Notes under the pieces: model-generated
The model's input: the letters and a program-made list of their open reading frames with translations, nothing else
What the model was told of the DNA's origin: nothing
Database searches by the model: none
Made by a program: the position numbers and the translations under genes
In this document: piece after piece, positions 39,601-51,277 of the stretch
Position numbering within the stretch: position 1 is the stretch's first letter
Layout of the letters: every line of letters begins with the position of its first letter
From: Adineta vaga
Lineage: Eukaryota; Rotifera
DNA length: 64,000 nt
Direction: 5' to 3'
Assembly (NCBI GenBank): GCA_021613535.1
Contig: CP075497.1
Span: 4,898,001-4,962,000, forward strand

Positions 39601-40704
39601 GCGATCGCAAATGATATTCTTTCGAAAGTAAATTAATCATTGAAAATATTTCATTGATTTCATTATAAAATCATTCAACTTTAGTTGCCAAATAACTTCA
39701 ATCTTGAAGCAGCAATGAAAAAATATCCAACACAATATGACGAAAGTATGAATACAGTTTTAGTTCAAGAAATGGAAAGATATAATAAGTAAGTACTGAA
39801 TATAATATGAGAGAAGATGTTTGAAATTTATTTGAATTATTTAGATTAATGACTGTTATTCGAACAAGTTTACAGAATGTCATCAAAGCAATCAAAGGTT
39901 TAGTTGTTATGAATGCCGAATTAGATTCGTTAACAAATAGTTTAATGATTGGCAAACAACCTGAAATGTGGATTAAGCAATCTTATCCATCATTGAAAAG
40001 TTTAGGATCATACTATAATGATTTGCTAGAACGTATTAAATTTCTTCAAGTAAATCTCATGATTGTTTTTATGCTTCAATGATTAATTTATATTCATTTA
40101 GACATGGTATGAATCAGGAAAACCACCTGTATATTGGATATCAGGTTTCTATTTTACTCAAGCATTTTTAACTGGTGTCAAACAAAATTATGCTCGAAAA
40201 CATAAAATACCAATTGATTTATTAGCATTTGAATTTGAAGTATTGATTGTCTATTCATTTGTTCTCTCTAAATCATTTCTATGATTTTCATTTTAGTTTT
40301 TGAAAATCAATAAGAGCGATAAAGCTCCCGTAGATGGTGCATATATTTTTGGTCTATATCTCGATGGTGCACGATGGAATCAAGAAGCGTAATATATTTA
40401 TTTCGTTACATTTCCTTTCATTCTATCCTCTTCTCTTTTCTTCAGAGGTTTACTCGATGAACAATTTCTTAAAACTCTCTACGATGCCGTTCCTATCATC
40501 TGGGTTAAACCAATCAAAACAAATGATCTAAATACACAAGGTACATACGAATGTCCAGTCTATAAAACAAGTGAACGACGTGGTGTACTTTCAACAACTG
40601 GTCACTCAACAAATTTTGTTATGGCTGTCTATATGCCAACTAATCAATCATCAGAACATTGGATAAAACGTGGTGTTGCTTTACTTTGTCAACTTGACGA
40701 TTAA
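24663..40704 (+). CDS. Axonemal inner-arm dynein heavy chain (DNAH3/7/12 type)
   Basis: This is the motor heavy chain of single-headed inner-arm dyneins, acting in cilia. About 50 small exons span 16 kb. P-loops are AAA1 GPAGTGK (30220-30240, with an intron right after the Lys) then [23 protein letters not shown]2 GEPFAGKS (31414-31437), AAA3 GPTGTGKS (32676-32699) and AAA4 GVGGSGRQS (34141-34167). The stalk coiled coils and microtubule-binding tip lie at about 34900-36040, ending in [16 protein letters not shown]5-6 and the C-terminal cap follow, with [16 protein letters not shown] across an intron at 39226-39287 and the end [18 protein letters not shown] degenerate EF-hand-like patch precedes [12 protein letters not shown] (about 33900), as in DNAH7. 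The length and lack of outer-arm features support the DNAH3/7/12 group, but the exact orthologue is not resolved. Confidence 0.95.
28163..28272 (+). other. Possible cassette exon in the dynein tail region
   Basis: It lies between exons ending LDNFK (28029) and beginning [10 protein letters not shown] (28360), which join in frame without it. A segment with a good acceptor (ACTAG at 28158-28162) and a GTGTGT donor at 28273 reads protein-like in one frame ([20 protein letters not shown]). Using the first acceptor gives 110 nt and breaks the frame. Using CAG at 28200 gives 72 nt and keeps it. Confidence 0.3.
29750..29806 (+). other. Stopless 57-nt intron in the dynein gene
   Basis: It begins GTATGT and ends TTTTTTTTAG, is 3n long, and is open in frame. 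Removing it joins GVKGLS to [12 protein letters not shown], the normal dynein sequence flow. Confidence 0.75.
35857..35910 (+). other. Stopless 54-nt intron in the dynein stalk
   Basis: It begins GTATGT and ends TTTCAG, is 3n long and open in frame. Its removal joins RAQLAQVE to [14 protein letters not shown] and keeps the coiled-coil heptads continuous. Confidence 0.75.
39226..39287 (+). other. AT..AC intron in the dynein gene
   Basis: The exons must join as [16 protein letters not shown]. With the usual AG acceptor at 39288-39289 the frame is lost. The only join restoring R-V uses a 62-nt intron that starts ATAAGT and ends TTTAC. The donor differs from GTAAGT by one base, and the U12 donor ATATCC is not present. 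Confidence 0.6.
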
Positions 40705-40920
40705 CTAATACTGAATAAACTAAAGATAAACTTGTCTTCTTTTTTTTTTTCGTTTGTTTATTCTTATATACATTTATTTTATTTTAATTATTTTCTCTTT
40801 GAACACAAAGACTTAATTGTATGTTCGTTTTTTTTACACACACTAGCCATCACAGAATGGATCAACATGAATAAGAAAGAATGGATAAATGAAAGAAGAA
40901 AAAAAAACCACTGGGCAGAT

Positions 40921-43077
40921 TTAATGATGATTTTGATTTTGCTTTTTTAATTTTATTGCTTCTAAAATTGGTTTTCGTTTCGATTGAAAACGATTTTGTA
41001 CTTCTCGTAATTCAATTTCCATAATTTCATCAAGTAATGCTAAACGTTGTTCGATTTGTTCAACAGAAAATTGTTCTACTGTCTAAATATGAACGAAATT
41101 TAATGAATGTTTCAATTGATAAATAAATTCTTACATGTTTAAAATCATCTTCATTTTTATTATATGCACGAACTTCTTGAGCAATTATTTTCATAAAATC
41201 ATCTTTATTTTTATCAGCTGTGGACCGTTTTGATGAATGATTAGCATTTGAAAATTGAGATTTTAAATTCGTTGTTGTAGATGATTTATTTGTAATCTTA
41301 AGACAACAACAAATATATTGTTTTATTTTTCTTCAAACTTTCTAAACTTACTTTAAGAGTACCTTGTTGACTGTCGGCATCATTTTCTGTTTCTGTTCCA
41401 TTTTCATTGATAATCATTGTATCTGATGATTCTGATGATAATTCAATCATTGTATTACAACTACTTGATTGAAATGTATCATTTGCTATATCATGTCGAT
41501 TGGTATTTGTATTCATCAATGTTTGTTGTTGATGTTCAGGAATAATTGTTTCTTCTTGATTCGTACTTGTTAATGTTCCGTCATTTCCAAATGGACGTTC
41601 AGTTAGAAAACCATTTGAAAATGTCAATGAACTCGTCGGCATTGTTGATCGTTGACGTTCTTGAATTTCACGAACTTCATCAATCATGTGTCGGAGAATG
41701 CTGATATCTTTTGCATTACGAATAAATTCATGCTAATCGAAACGAATAATATTCAGAAAACAGTAACTTCAATGAAGACTTACATTAAGTAATTCAGTTG
41801 CAGTTGATCGTGCATCGGGATTTTTTACAAGACATTTCGAAACAAAATCATTTAAAGCTGGTGTCCATCGAGACATATCTTTAAATGTTGGAGGTGGTCG
41901 CGATGGTATCATAAAAATCGCCTAAAAACAAATAATGATTTGTTTTTTTTGAAATATTAATAAATCAATTACATACACGCATTGGATGAATATCACTATA
42001 AGGTGGTTTACCTTCCGCGATTTCAATTGTTGTAATACCTATCAATAAGAATGAATTGTAAAAGAAAATTTCGAAGTAAAATCTTCATACCTAAACTCCA
42101 AATATCTGCTAGAACACCATGTCCAATTTCTTGAATTACTTCTGGTGCCATCCTAATCGAATATTTATTAATCATTATCTATCTCATCATTTAATTCTTA
42201 CCAAAATGGTGTACCTATAAACATTCAATTCAGTTATATAATACCCATAAATCTATAGTACTATTTACCTATCATTGTATTTCGTTTTGCCATTGTATCC
42301 TAGAATGATACAAAATTAAATAAGCATATAGATTTCTTTTAATTATTTGAAATGTACTGTTAATTGTCCAGCAACACCAAAATCAGCTAGTTTTGCATTT
42401 CCATCATTTGTTAAGAGAATATTTCCTGCTTTGATATCTCGATGAATTTTACTACATAGATGTAAATATTCTAATCCTTTGAGTGTATATTTTAAAATAA
42501 CCGCTATTTCTTGTTCATTCAACTAAATATGAGAGCAAACGATTACTTAACATTCAATTATCTATTTGTTATGTCATTTACTGTTTTTCCTCGAAGTTTT
42601 AATATATCTGAAACTGATCCTGCACCACAATATTCCATCACTATCTATGAAAATATCAAAGAAATAAACAATAAACTTAATGATAATTTCATTTACCCAT
42701 AAATCAGATTCTTTGAAATAACTACCAAAATATCTAACGATATAAGGTGAATCACATTGTTTCATTATAGAGATTTCTTTGACAATTTCTTGTAAATCAC
42801 TTTCCACCGGTACTAAAAAACCAATCATCGTTTGAATTCATAAGATATTCAATCATGTTCTACTTTGTTTTATTGCTAGAAATTGTCCTGTCTCACGATG
42901 TTTTGCTTTATATACGGATCCATAGGATCTATTATATTCAAAAAAAAAAAGAAGAAAATAAATATCTATTCAATAGTTTATCCAATACCCTTTGCCAATT
43001 CTGCATACAATTTCGAAAACATTTTCCATATTTTGTGCCAGAGCTTCTTCTGTTAATCGATCAAATGTTTCCGTCAT
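40921..43077 (-). CDS. STK3: Hippo-pathway kinase STK3/4 (MST1/2)
   Basis: This Ser/Thr kinase phosphorylates LATS in the Hippo pathway. The kinase domain starts near the N-terminus: [20 protein letters not shown] (the glycine loop is split by an intron), [20 protein letters not shown], the catalytic loop [13 protein letters not shown], the Mg site [20 protein letters not shown] and [14 protein letters not shown] Ser/Thr-rich linker follows (about 41300-41690). The end is a SARAH dimerisation domain: [20 protein letters not shown] and [16 protein letters not shown]. It has many short introns. The start ATG lies 43 nt from the stop codon of UQCC1 on the same strand, with an acceptor-like site 8 nt before it. 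STK3 and STK4 cannot be separated in an invertebrate, so the symbol stands for the single hpo-like gene. Confidence 0.95.
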
Positions 43078-43120
43078 ATTTATTTATCTACAAAAAGAGT
43101 AGCACACACAAAACTAGATT

Positions 43121-43990
43121 CTATTGTTTCCTAACCAATCCTTCTGCTTTATTTTTAAAATCAAGATAATGCTGATTTACAAATTTCGTATCAACTGTAT
43201 CACCATGCAATGGTAAAAAATAGATATAACCATTTTTCATGAAATTCTCATCGGGTAATTGTTCCAAATGACGAACATTCTTTCGTATATATGTGACAAG
43301 AGTAACGAGACGTTCAAGTGGTGTTGGTTGAAATTGACAAAAATGTCTCCATACAGCCGCTGCTAAAACAGTATCATCATCGACTAAACCTTCATCTAAT
43401 GCTAACATAAATGCATTCATTTCTGCACGTAATTCATCGAATTGCATACGACGCACTTTTGATTGACCGGGAAGGATTTGTTGAGCACGTAGATCAAGAT
43501 CTGTCCACATTGTACGAGCTAATTGTCGACGAAGAAAGATACCAGTTGGACCTGAAAGACATAATCTTTGAATAAAATGCACTGATAATTGATTCAATCT
43601 TACCTAATTGAACGTAACGAACAAGTAAGAGCCAAATATGTAGAAAAACAACTCTTCCAAATGAAGCGAAAACATCTGGCATATCAAGTTCACGTTGTAT
43701 AGCATCATAATCAACCGATGATCCAATCATATAATATGAGATAGCAGCTGCTTGATATAAAACTTTCTGTGGTTCACGTAATTCTCCTTGCAATCCAAGT
43801 TTCATTTTTATTCGTGACATTAAACTTGGAATATAGAGAACTGGAAGATTGTTCGGTGATTCAACTGTACTTAAACCTGTTCCAACTGGTCGAGCAATTG
43901 TTTGATTCGTTTTTGTTGAGAGAAGACGTTGTAATACGATGGAATTACACGTTGATATCTGATTTGATTTGATAAAATGAATCGTAGCAT
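43121..43990 (-). CDS. UQCC1: Ubiquinol-cytochrome c reductase assembly factor 1 (UQCC1/CBP3)
   Basis: UQCC1 assists cytochrome b synthesis and complex III assembly in mitochondria. The conserved ubiquinol-chaperone domain includes DYDAIQRELDMPDVFASFGR, FLHIWLLLVRYVQLG, RTMWTDLDLRAQQILPGQSK, DELRAEMNAFMLALDEGLVD, DTVLAAAVWRHFCQF and LVTYIRKNVRHLEQLPDENF. For the start I propose the ATG at 43990. It gives MLRFILSNQIRYQ, a good presequence with no acidic residues, and then a 67-nt intron (GTGTAA..CCAG) brings the frame into GTGLSTVESPNNLP and MSRIKMKLGLQG. Without that intron the first usable Met is 43820. An acceptor-like CTAG touches the ATG. The C-terminus ends NKAEGLVRKQ, 43 nt before STK3/4. 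Confidence 0.9.
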
Positions 43991-44171
43991 CTAGAAAAAC
44001 TTTTCATTAGATTAACTTTCTAATACTGATAAAAGGAAAAAAGACAAAAATGAATTTATTAAATTGAATTTTTATATACAATTGAGTAAAACATTTCTTA
44101 AATGCTAAAATACATTCATTGAAGAAGACTTTCGACACTAAATGCCACTGTAGTTGAATCGATAAGAAAGA

Positions 44172-47100
44172 CTATCGTTTTGAATTGTTATTATTAACTC
44201 CATTTGTTGATGAATTGGACGGATCCGATGGAAGTTGTTTACGTGCTGCTGGAATATTCCGTTGTTTAGATAAAAATGATTGATTTTCATGAGATTTTAA
44301 ACGTTCTTCAAATTCACGTCGTTGAAAAGTACTTCCCTGAAAATGTTAAAGTTTGTGTTCGAAACGATTTCTTTTATAATAGAAACATACCAATGAATAC
44401 CATGCACTAATCAAGAGTTTCTCTTGATCTTCTTTAATTGCTTTCATTTTCTCATATTCTTTCTGCAAAAAAGAAAAAAGTCAAAACAATTGAAAAACTT
44501 GTAGATCAAAAGAAAGATTCGTTTACATCAAGTTCTTTCAACCGTCGATCTTTTTCATCAACTTGTTTTCTTAATAATTGTAATTCTTGATTACCAATTG
44601 AATTTGTATTTCGTGGATCCATTTGACGTAAAATCATTTTAGCCTTTTCTAAATATTGAACATATCGTTCTTCCATGGCATTGATTTCCGATGTTTTCGT
44701 TACAATCATATTCTCTTTTTCGATTAATTGTTTATCTAAAGTCAAATTTTATCGTTTGATAAATTCATTCGAAACGAAAATCTTCTCCATTTACCTGAAA
44801 CATCCAAACGTCTTTGTAAATCATCGATTACAATCTTTGTTCGACTTGATTCTTCATCATAACGAGCCATTGCACGATTAAGTGATTTCTTTAAGTCATT
44901 TATTTCATTGGTATTTTCTGCGAGTGATGTTGTATCTTTTAGTGTTGCATCTAATTCAAGAATTTTTTGATTTGCCATCCTAAGAAAGAAGAAATCGAGA
45001 GATTCGTTTTTAGAAAAATAAATAGAGAATTTCAATTAACCAAAGATCATTTGTTAATTGATTGTTTTGATCTTTTAATTGTTCACAATTAGCTTGAAGA
45101 AGTAAAATTTGTTCGCTATTATTCTCTTCTATTTGTCGTAATTTTAACATTTTATTTTCATGTTGTAAACGAATAAAACGTTCTCTGAAACAATTCAAAC
45201 ATGAGAAAAAAGAAAGGAAGAAGAGTTTCATTCAATTATCTTTACCGAACATCTACTGGTAAATTGAAGAAATTCAAATCTTCTAATGAACCAGTTAATT
45301 GATCTTTTGAATTGATTCCTTCGGTAACTAAACGATCTCTTTCAAGTATATTTTGTTTTCAAACATTTATTTATATTTACTTTCATTGAGATTAACAGCT
45401 TGTAATTGTTCATTTGTTTCTTTTAATAATTCAATTTCATTTGTTAAATTCTAAAATGAATTGAAATAATTTGTTTGATCAATAGAAGAAAGTCTAATGT
45501 TTTCTTACAGATTTTTCTGAATTTAGAACATTTAATTTTTCTTCCGTTCGATTTCTTTCAAATTCAGCTTTATCAGCTACACGTTGTAATTCACTGATTT
45601 TCTGATATAATTCTTGATTTGTTCTCTTATGAAATTCTACTTGTGTTTGTAATAATTTTGCTTGTTTATATTCATGTTCAATATTGGATTTTTCATCGAA
45701 TAAACGTAAATTTGTTTCTTCTAAATACTTCATTTGTTGACGAAGATCAGCCATTTCTTCTAATTTGATTTTATACGTATCAATCGTCGCTTCTAATTTA
45801 GTCTAAAATCAAGAACATAAACGTTTTCGATTTATTGTCAAAGATGAAGAATTTGAACAAACCAATTTCTCGCATTTATGTCGAAGAATATCTAATTCAT
45901 CTTTGAAATTTCGTGCATCACCTGCCAGAACCATTAAATCATCATTCTAAAACAAAAGATTTATTCAACTTTTCGAAAGAATTGAAACGATTTTACTCGT
46001 TTTAAAAGATTTTCATTTTCTTCGCGTAAATCATCGAATTTCGCTTTATAATCTTGCAAAGCTATAAATTCAAATTTATAATTACAAAAATCGAACGAAT
46101 AAAAATGAATCAAAACCTGTTTCCAATTTAAAGATTTCTTCTTGTTGAGATTCGATTCGTTGTTGTAAATTTTTATAACGATTTTTTGCTACCGATCTAG
46201 AATTTATCGATAAAAGTTCATATTCATAATCATTTCAACGTACTCAGAATCTTCCGCACTCTCAAAGTGTTGTATTCGATCATGTAAATGTGTTGTTTCT
46301 TGTATTAAACCAAGTTTTTCTTCTTGAAGTGTTGAGATCTTCAAAACAAAATATATGTTTCATCTTTATACAAATGATCATTTGATATCAAACCTGTAAA
46401 TCCAATTCACGACAACGATTTTCTATTTCTTCTTTCGCTTCAACAACACGATTTAATTCTTCCAATGCATGTTTTAACTAAATTTAAAAAAGAAACACAC
46501 TAAATCATCTTCTCATTGTATCACAATTAATTTACCTGTTCTCCTAATTCTGAATATTCTTCATTATTTTTTCGATTCTCTTTAACCATTAACTAAAATC
46601 AAATTCAATTATCACTTGTGAACTTTTTTTTTTCTAAACATACTTCTTGAATTGCATTCATTAGAACATGTTGAACAGATTCTTCCAGAGACATAATATG
46701 TTCGATATAGAATTGTTTACGATCACAACTAACTGCACAGCCCAGAACAAGTTGAAGTAATCGGCTAAGTTCTGTCTCATCCGTACTCTCAGCTAAAGTA
46801 ATGAACGAACGAACTAGAATACAAAAAAAACGACTCAATCAATATTTACCAATCATATTTAAATCAGGCATTTGAAAATCAACAAGAGATTGACCAAGTA
46901 TCTAAAACGAACATTATTATCATTAATCAAGCATTTTCTTTTAATTAAAACATACTTCCGAATAATAATCAGTTACATATTTCAGGATTTTTTTCAAATT
47001 ATTTGCCTAAACAAAAAAAGTTGTTTTTTTTCATTCAATAGAAAACCTTTGTTTGATTTTACTTTGATTCGATAATTATCTCCTGCATCCGTTCGAATCT

Positions 47101-47374
47101 TTTGTGACCAATTCTCACTAAAATGACTTGAATCACTAGAAGAAAAAGAAATTCTTTCAATCAAACGAGATATCAATCCATTTTTAACAAACATATTCTT
47201 CAAACACATGGCAATTGATACTCCATCACTCAAATCACCAGCTCCATTGATTGTTCGATTGAGATTCAATGTTTTCATCTAAAGATTTGCAATAAAAAAA
47301 ATAAATAAATCAATACATAAAAGTCTAGTTCATACCCATTTGATCAAACTATCGCATAGAATTCGTCGATCCAT
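44172..47374 (-). CDS. HOOK family dynein adaptor
   Basis: HOOK proteins link cargo, through FTS/FHIP, to dynein-dynactin. The N-terminal HOOK (calponin-like) domain is clear: MDRRILCDSLIKW, MKTLNLNRTINGAGDLSDGV, SSHFSENWSQKIRTDAGDNY, ANNLKKILKYV, SLVDFQMPDLNMIAESTDET and RLLQLVLGCAVSCDRKQFYI, then MSLEESVQHVLMNAIQE. Long coiled coils rich in Glu, Lys, Leu and Gln follow through about 15 exons (46600-44500). The last exons hold a YSWYSLGSTFQRREF-like segment and a Pro/Ser/Asn-rich end at NGVNNNNSKR. It is the sole HOOK in the window and cannot be assigned to HOOK1, 2 or 3. MED28 lies 122 nt upstream and UQCC1 181 nt downstream on the same strand. Confidence 0.93.
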
Positions 47375-47496
47375 GACTTATTAGGATTAATAATCTAAAA
47401 TAAAGAATTTATTTTTTCACCGTCTTCTTCATTTTTGTTTTGTTTTTATAATAAAGAAATAAAGTTTATAACATTTAACGTCCTTTTTTTTTTCTT

Positions 47497-48105
47497 TCAA
47501 AGTAAAAATGATCGTAGAGAATCTTGAGAAGCATCTGTCGTATTGGAATTTTGTAATGTCACATTGCCTAGATGTGCTAAAAGAAAACAAGTTGATTTTC
47601 GTTTTCAGAAATAGAATTACTTACAAGATTGTGCTGTAGTTGATCCTTGTGAAAGATTATCATTAAGATCCACATTTGTCATACCCGATGATCCTATTGT
47701 TGTTCCTCGACTTAATTCATCGAGTAAACCATTGAGACTTTCAGTATTTTCAACACTGAAATCAGCAATTGCGTCATTTAAATATTGATTAAAATCTCTT
47801 AATAAGGTTTCTTTTCGTTCAATATTTGTTCGTAAATCAGCTATACTTTCTAAGATTTGTTCTTCGGGTAATGTTCGATGAACTAAGGTTTTTAATTGTA
47901 AAAGATTACATTCAATTTCATTTGCTGAATCAGAAATTCGACGCATATGTTGTTCAATTGCCGCAGTATTTTGTTCCAATGTTGAACCAGATGCAACAGC
48001 TGAACTTGAACCAGTACATGGATCTTGAAGAAAAAAGGCAACAAAAGATTTGATTGATTCTTCGAAATTATTTAATAAATCATCTGACAGATTGATCGAA
48101 GACAT
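47497..48105 (-). CDS. MED28: Mediator subunit MED28
   Basis: MED28 belongs to the head region of the Mediator coactivator of RNA polymerase II. The first exon encodes SDDLLNNFEESIKSFVAFFL, NTAAIEQHMRRISDSANEIE, CNLLQLKTLVHRTLPEEQIL and ADLRTNIERKETLLRDFNQY, the two helical stretches typical of MED28. A Ser/Thr-rich tail then crosses a single intron (GTAAGT..TTTTAG) into a last exon ending DASQDSLRSFLL. The protein is about 185 residues, close to the animal size. The start codons of MED28 and the first synaptobrevin are about 340 nt apart and divergent, so they may share a promoter. Confidence 0.85.
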
Positions 48106-48445
48106 TGATAATCACCAGAAAAGATATTGTCCTATTATATAATAATCAATTGATTCTCTTTACCGTCCGATATAATTGTACCTATGTATATGTCATTTCT
48201 CATTCATTGATTGGCGTATTTTATCATTCATTTCATCAAATAATCTTTTTCTATCAACGATAGATGTTCTGTTTGTCGCTAGTAGATAAAAACTCTCCTT
48301 TTATGCAGGAAAAGATAACAAGAGATCCAACATGGCGATGTTGTCTTTACTTACATGGTGCTTTCCGGATATTTCATTTGACGTGTTATTATTTTCCTTT
48401 CAGACTTATTCATTGTATTCTAATCAAAAGAATCAAAATCAAACA
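48106..48445. promoter_or_regulatory. Likely bidirectional promoter of MED28 and synaptobrevin 1
   Basis: About 340 nt separate the two divergent start codons. No TATA or other core motif stands out. The role is inferred from position only. Confidence 0.4.
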
Positions 48446-49480
48446 ATGTTAGCCACTTTGTACAAAACAATAATATTTGATTTTAAATTGTTTTTTTTGC
48501 GATTCTTAGGGCATCATCTTATGAAAATCCACCTCGTGCAACACAATATCAATCAGGAAAACGATTTGATAATCTTCAAGCCGATGTGAATCAGGTTTGT
48601 TATCTTTTCTGTTCATTGAGTAGTTTGTATTGGAAAGAATAAAAACCTCAAAAAACTTTTCCTCAATAATTTTCCATTTTTCCCCCTTAGCTTTGTGTAG
48701 TTTTGTTTATGTATGCATGTCGTGTATAGGTCGTTGATGTTATGAAAGATAATCTTGATAAAGTTCTCGAACGTGATGCAAAATTAACTACTCTTGAAAA
48801 TCGAGCTGGTAAGTTTTAAATCTATTTTCATGTTGCTGCTTTGTTTATGCTCATAAATTGATCCTTGCTAAAACGCCAAAATCATCTTTTCAGATGCTCT
48901 ACAAACTGGTGCATCGCAATTTACAACCAATGCTAGTAAATTGAAACGTAAATATTGGTGGAAAAATCTCAAAGTAAGTCAATTGATTTCATTATTTTTT
49001 TTGTTTGGATTCAACGTTCTTTGTTTTGCGTATACATATTCGAAATAAAAGAAATCGATTTAAGAGATTTTCTTCCTTATTCAGATGATCTTGCGTATTC
49101 AACTGAAGAAATTTTCTATACAGCAAAGAAACTAAGACATAGACATGTGAAGGAAAACATTCAGGTAGATGATTTAAATGAACATTGCTGATGCTGCTAG
49201 TTCTTTTCTTTCGAAAATACAAAATCTAATTAAAAAAAAAGGAAATATTCTCGACAAAATTTGATTTTTCTATTTAGATGTGGATCATTCTGATCATTGT
49301 CATTGTAAGTAGAAAGTTTATTATTAATCAGATATAATTTACAAATGAATGAATTCTTGTTTAGATTGTCTTGATCATCGTTATTGTTGGTAAGAAGTTA
49401 TGTAATGAAAATAATTTTCTCATTATGTATTGTTTTAATTAGTTGCAATTACACAATCGGTTAAAAGCAATAAAGGTTAA
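48446..49480 (+). CDS. Synaptobrevin / VAMP (R-SNARE), first of two
   Basis: Vesicle R-SNARE for membrane fusion. The core reads [40 protein letters not shown] and [12 protein letters not shown], with the zero-layer Arg in LERDAKL. The membrane span [20 protein letters not shown] follows, and the lumen has only a short end, TQSVKSNKG. Exons join by short GT..AG introns. The first exon is uncertain. I propose ATG at 48446 giving [13 protein letters not shown] after a 50-nt intron. A start codon completed by the next exon's G (AT|G at about 48183) is an alternative giving [10 protein letters not shown] strong donor, GTAAGT, lies about 30 nt after the stop, so the transcript may splice further into the 3' region. 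Confidence 0.9.
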
Positions 49481-49567
49481 TCGTGAACAAAACAATATCA
49501 TGAGAGCTGGTAAGTTTTTTTCGTATACTTATGATATCATTTATTTCTGTCTTTCTTTCAGGACCTA

Positions 49568-49584
49568 CTCTCTCTCTCTCTCTC
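49568..49584. repeat. (CT)n microsatellite
   Basis: Short CT run between the two synaptobrevin genes. Simple repeat with no other role seen. Confidence 0.8.
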
Positions 49585-49991
49585 TTCCTTTATCTCCGAA
49601 AGACATTATTTTTGATTTTCTATATGTCACATGTTAAGAGTTGATTCTCGTATGCTAACATTTTTTCATTCCTTGAGTAACAAAAAATATACATATATAT
49701 ATATCCCTGTTCTGTGTTTTTTGTTTGTTTCGTTCTTTTTCTTTCATTGCTTTAAAACATTCTCTCATATTCTTATTCATACCATTGATCTTATCACTCT
49801 TTCGCGCGCACTTTCATGTATGTTCTGAACTTATTTCGTTATATATGTACAAGAACATTTCTTAACAGAAACTTTCGATTTATTTTACATGATTATCTCT
49901 TCATCATATATATGGGTTTTCTTTCTACGGATTAAAAACTTTTCTAGATTAAAATTATTTATTAACTGATCAAATTTAATTTAACTAAAAT

Positions 49992-50950
49992 ATGTAAGTT
50001 TTGAGTAAATTTGAATATTTCAATGAGTAAATTATATTGTTTTTATAGGACGAGTAACAATAGTGGCGCTCCACCAGCAGCTGGTGGTGGTGGTTCAAAA
50101 CGTTTAGCTCAACAACAGGCTCAAGTTGATGAAGTTGTTGATATAATGCGACAAAATGTTGACAAGGTGTTAGAACGTGACAAAAATTTGTCACTTCTTG
50201 ATGATCGAGCTGGTAATTATTTCAACTAAATTAAAGAACTACTTGATCTGTATTTTGTTTTTCTTCAAGATAAATTACAACATAATGCAGCTCAATTTGA
50301 GCAACATGCTGGTAAATTAAAACGAAAATATTGGTGGAAAAATATGAAGGTAAGAGATAATCTTTAGATTCCTGTGAATGCTAGATAGACAAAGAAAAAC
50401 TAATTTCATATGAGAATTATTAGATGATGATCATTATGGGAGTGGTGGGCACTATTTTTGCCATTGTGGTGATAGGTAATAATCTGTTGTGGTTGTTGTG
50501 TTGAATACAGAATCGTGTATAGAATATATTTATTCGCATGTTCATCTCTTGCTTTTCTTATCTGTTATAAAAATGAGTTCGAAATAGATCTTTTCTTTTA
50601 ATAAAATCATTTTTCTATCATCTTCTCTAGCATGGATTGCATCAAAAGCCAAAGCAGTGGCTACTGTTCTTCCATCCGGTGATGCAACAACAGCTGTCTC
50701 ACCGGTGATAAGTCCATCAGTAAAACTTGCCGGTGGTTCAATGGGTATTTCAGATGAAGGAGTAAGAACGACGAGTAGACGTCGTGGACCTAGTCGAAAG
50801 AAGACGACAACAGCAGTTGCTTCGGTTGCTGTTGTTGGTCCTGCAGCAGCAGGATCGTCAACAAAAGATGATGATGGTGAACCAAATTCAGATCAACCAG
50901 TAAAACGAGCTATCAGACGAGTTATTCGTTCAATTCTCCATAGGCAATGA
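49992..50950 (+). CDS. Synaptobrevin / VAMP (R-SNARE), second, with a long C-terminal extension
   Basis: The start codon appears to be split by an intron. An exon ends in AT at 49993, and a 55-nt intron (49994-50048, GTAAGT..TATAG) is followed by G, giving [18 protein letters not shown]. The SNARE core is [40 protein letters not shown] and [12 protein letters not shown], close to animal VAMP2. The membrane span [20 protein letters not shown] crosses an exon junction in frame. Unlike normal VAMPs, about 100 residues follow it: Ala/Val/Ser-rich, then basic ([15 protein letters not shown]) and ending [16 protein letters not shown]. That tail should face the vesicle lumen or cell exterior. It is a tandem neighbour of the first VAMP but clearly diverged in its anchor and tail. 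Confidence 0.85.
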
Positions 50951-51277
50951 TTAGAATGAAAAAACCCGGAGCAAACAAATTGAACTTATTTAAAAATACT
51001 TGATTTTCTTGTTGTCATTCCATCATTATGATTAACCTTTCTAAACGTTTTGGCTTTGTTCCCTTTTGCTCTCGACTTTTCTTTTTCCTTTTATGTTGTT
51101 TGTTTTATTGTTGTCTGTGCGATAAAAGTTAACATTTACTTACTTCTAAACATTATATTTTTAGTGCATCATTTTGTTCAATATTGTGTCACTTGATTTG
51201 TTTTTTTTTCGTGACTTTTATTCTGAATTATATTTATGTGTAAAAAATATATATTTAAAATTCAATAATATAACGTT
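50951..51277. other. 3' flanks of synaptobrevin 2 and MPPED-like gene
   Basis: T-rich convergent 3' regions with no gene. Poly-A-type signals are plausible (AATAAT near 51264), but I cannot assign them. Confidence 0.4.
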
